Assembly (NCBI GenBank): GCA_905182995.1
Contig: CAJJDP010000158.1
Location: forward strand, 124,001-188,000
Reading direction: 5' to 3'
Length of the DNA stretch: 64,000 bases
DNA from: Paramecium octaurelia
Taxonomy: Eukaryota; Ciliophora; Oligohymenophorea; Peniculida; Parameciidae
Under the pieces are notes generated by a model that saw only the letters and a program-made list of their open reading frames with translations, was not told the origin of the DNA and made no database searches. This document shows, piece by piece, positions 63,006-64,000 of this stretch. The position numbers and the translations under genes were made by a program. Every line of letters begins with the position of its first letter. The first letter of the stretch is position 1.

Positions 63006-64000
63006 TCAATCAAATTATATATTTTCTGGTTAACCTCTATTAACCGTGAACACTGAATTGATCATGGTCTACTACGGAACTCTATTGCTATCCTCTACTT
63101 AATTTGCTAATTATTATTATCCAAGTTCGCGTTTGGCTTAATTCTTCTAATGACGTTTGTAGACATAAAATAGGCATCCTATGAACAATATGGAAGCGAC
63201 TATAATGACAATAATGTCATATATAGGTATTCCTTGATTAGATTGGTTCATGGAAGCTGCAATATCACCAAGTGATTGTAAACAGACTCCTTTTGTTAAG
63301 TAATAATCTGCATCACACTCTAAACATTAGGTCTATGATTGACAAACCAGACAGTTATCTGAACATATGGGAACACATTCATTTTCATCATTTAATTCAA
63401 ATCCTGAATCACAAGCAACAGCAAATTCGCATTGATTATCAGCAGTGGATTGATAGCCTTATTCACATTTGTCACAAACATATGGCTTTGAGCAAGATTA
63501 GCAATTGATAGGACAATCAATCTCGCATTAATCATTTACGGGGTAATATCCTGGATTGCAGGTAATACATGTGCTATTTCTTTCGCAATATAGACATTAT
63601 GATGAGCATACTGTTGTTTATGGATCAATTAAGATGGTTGATAATTTGAATTATTGACTAAAGATAGTGTTTACAGTTGGATCCTCTAGACTTTCAGCTA
63701 TCCATGTAATCACTAATTCATCATTATTATTATTATTATTATTATTATTTTTTAAGAGTTGAATGCTGGGATTTTATGGATGATTTCCTTTTCTGTCGAC
63801 TTTGATTTATAATGATATCATTTTTCCAGAATTATCAAACACTTAGAAATAGACATCTTGAGACTTGAATGTTTTATCTACACTTCTCCAAGTAATGACA
63901 AATCCATTGCTGATTTTCAGGAGATCTGGTTATTGTTCTCCATATTATTATGATGTCAACAATTAGGGTTCATTCAACTTCTTATCCAAACTCAAAATCT
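63006..64000 (-). CDS. Cys-rich membrane protein, 5' end outside window
   Basis: Partial: enters at the window edge and ends at TGA 63006-63008. Visible parts: a beta-rich extracellular segment with repeating ITW phrases (GFVITWRSVDK, ELVITWIAES) separated by an eight-residue poly-Asn tract; a growth-factor-receptor-type Cys region (CLYCERNSTCITCNPGYYP, CPINCQSCSKPYVCDKC, CSDNCLVCQSQTQCLEC); one membrane helix (IYDIIVIIVASILFIGCLFYVY); and a Gln-rich basic cytoplasmic tail. It resembles the large surface-receptor-like proteins that are abundant in Paramecium. Ligand unknown. Confidence 0.85.
63717..63753. repeat. Trinucleotide (ATT/AAT) run
   Basis: Eight or more ATT triplets on the plus strand encode poly-Asn on the minus strand within the partial receptor-like gene. 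Confidence 0.9.

Overview
The window is macronuclear-type DNA of a ciliate, almost certainly Paramecium or a very close relative. Long reading frames run through TAA and TAG but stop at TGA, so TAA/TAG are read as glutamine. The genes are split by very short introns (about 20-34 nt, mostly GTA...TAG), intergenic gaps are tiny (many below 150 nt) and the DNA is AT-rich. With this code and these introns, most of the window resolves into complete genes whose spliced lengths are exact multiples of three.

Layout. 1-8,600: a Q/N-rich protein fragment, a CELF-like RNA-binding protein, a PI-phospholipase C, two small proteins, a stretch of gene debris and a Cys-rich single-pass membrane protein. 8,676-17,713 (minus strand): an acidic protein, a 1,062-aa secreted Pro/Glu-rich repeat protein, a PB1-domain protein, two uncharacterised proteins, a short disturbed gene and a LamG-like secreted protein. 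17,712-23,401 (plus): a B-box/Kelch protein, two uncharacterised proteins (one coiled coil) and a divergent importin-alpha. 23,449-33,729: a FYVE-like coiled-coil protein, a kinase with an HRN catalytic loop, a DEAD-box helicase, small proteins, a Ku80 homologue and a PIG-X-like ER protein. 34,041-38,860: a complete P5-type ATPase, a truncated cytochrome P450 copy and the N-terminal part of a second P5 ATPase. 39,720-50,397: an EF-hand protein, a membrane-protein frame carrying an internal TGA, a full-length importin-alpha, a PG-rich (SHIPPO-like) ciliary protein, a 953-aa repeat protein and a kinase. 50,398-53,445 is gene-poor and holds decayed coding sequence. 53,446-61,804: a complete P450 and further P5 ATPase copies on the opposite strand. 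61,859-64,000: a zinc-finger/SPRY-like protein and the 3' part of a Cys-rich membrane protein.

The most striking structure is architectural. A block holding the P5 ATPase and the head of the P450 occurs at 34,016-38,127 and, inverted, at 54,756-61,830. The scaffold also has four single-N joins (38,128; 42,139; 56,591; 60,154). Three are flanked by 1.4-1.5 kb of repeated sequence that looks like unmerged contig overlaps; the fourth also joins repeated P5 sequence. The copies are not all identical, so at least two P5 ATPase paralogues or alleles are mixed here. Copy number should not be read literally.

Functionally this is an ordinary mixed neighbourhood (RNA binding, lipid signalling, nuclear import, DNA repair, GPI synthesis, cilia, ion/lipid pumping) with no evident operon-like pathway. 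No mobile element, CRISPR array, rRNA or tRNA was recognised.
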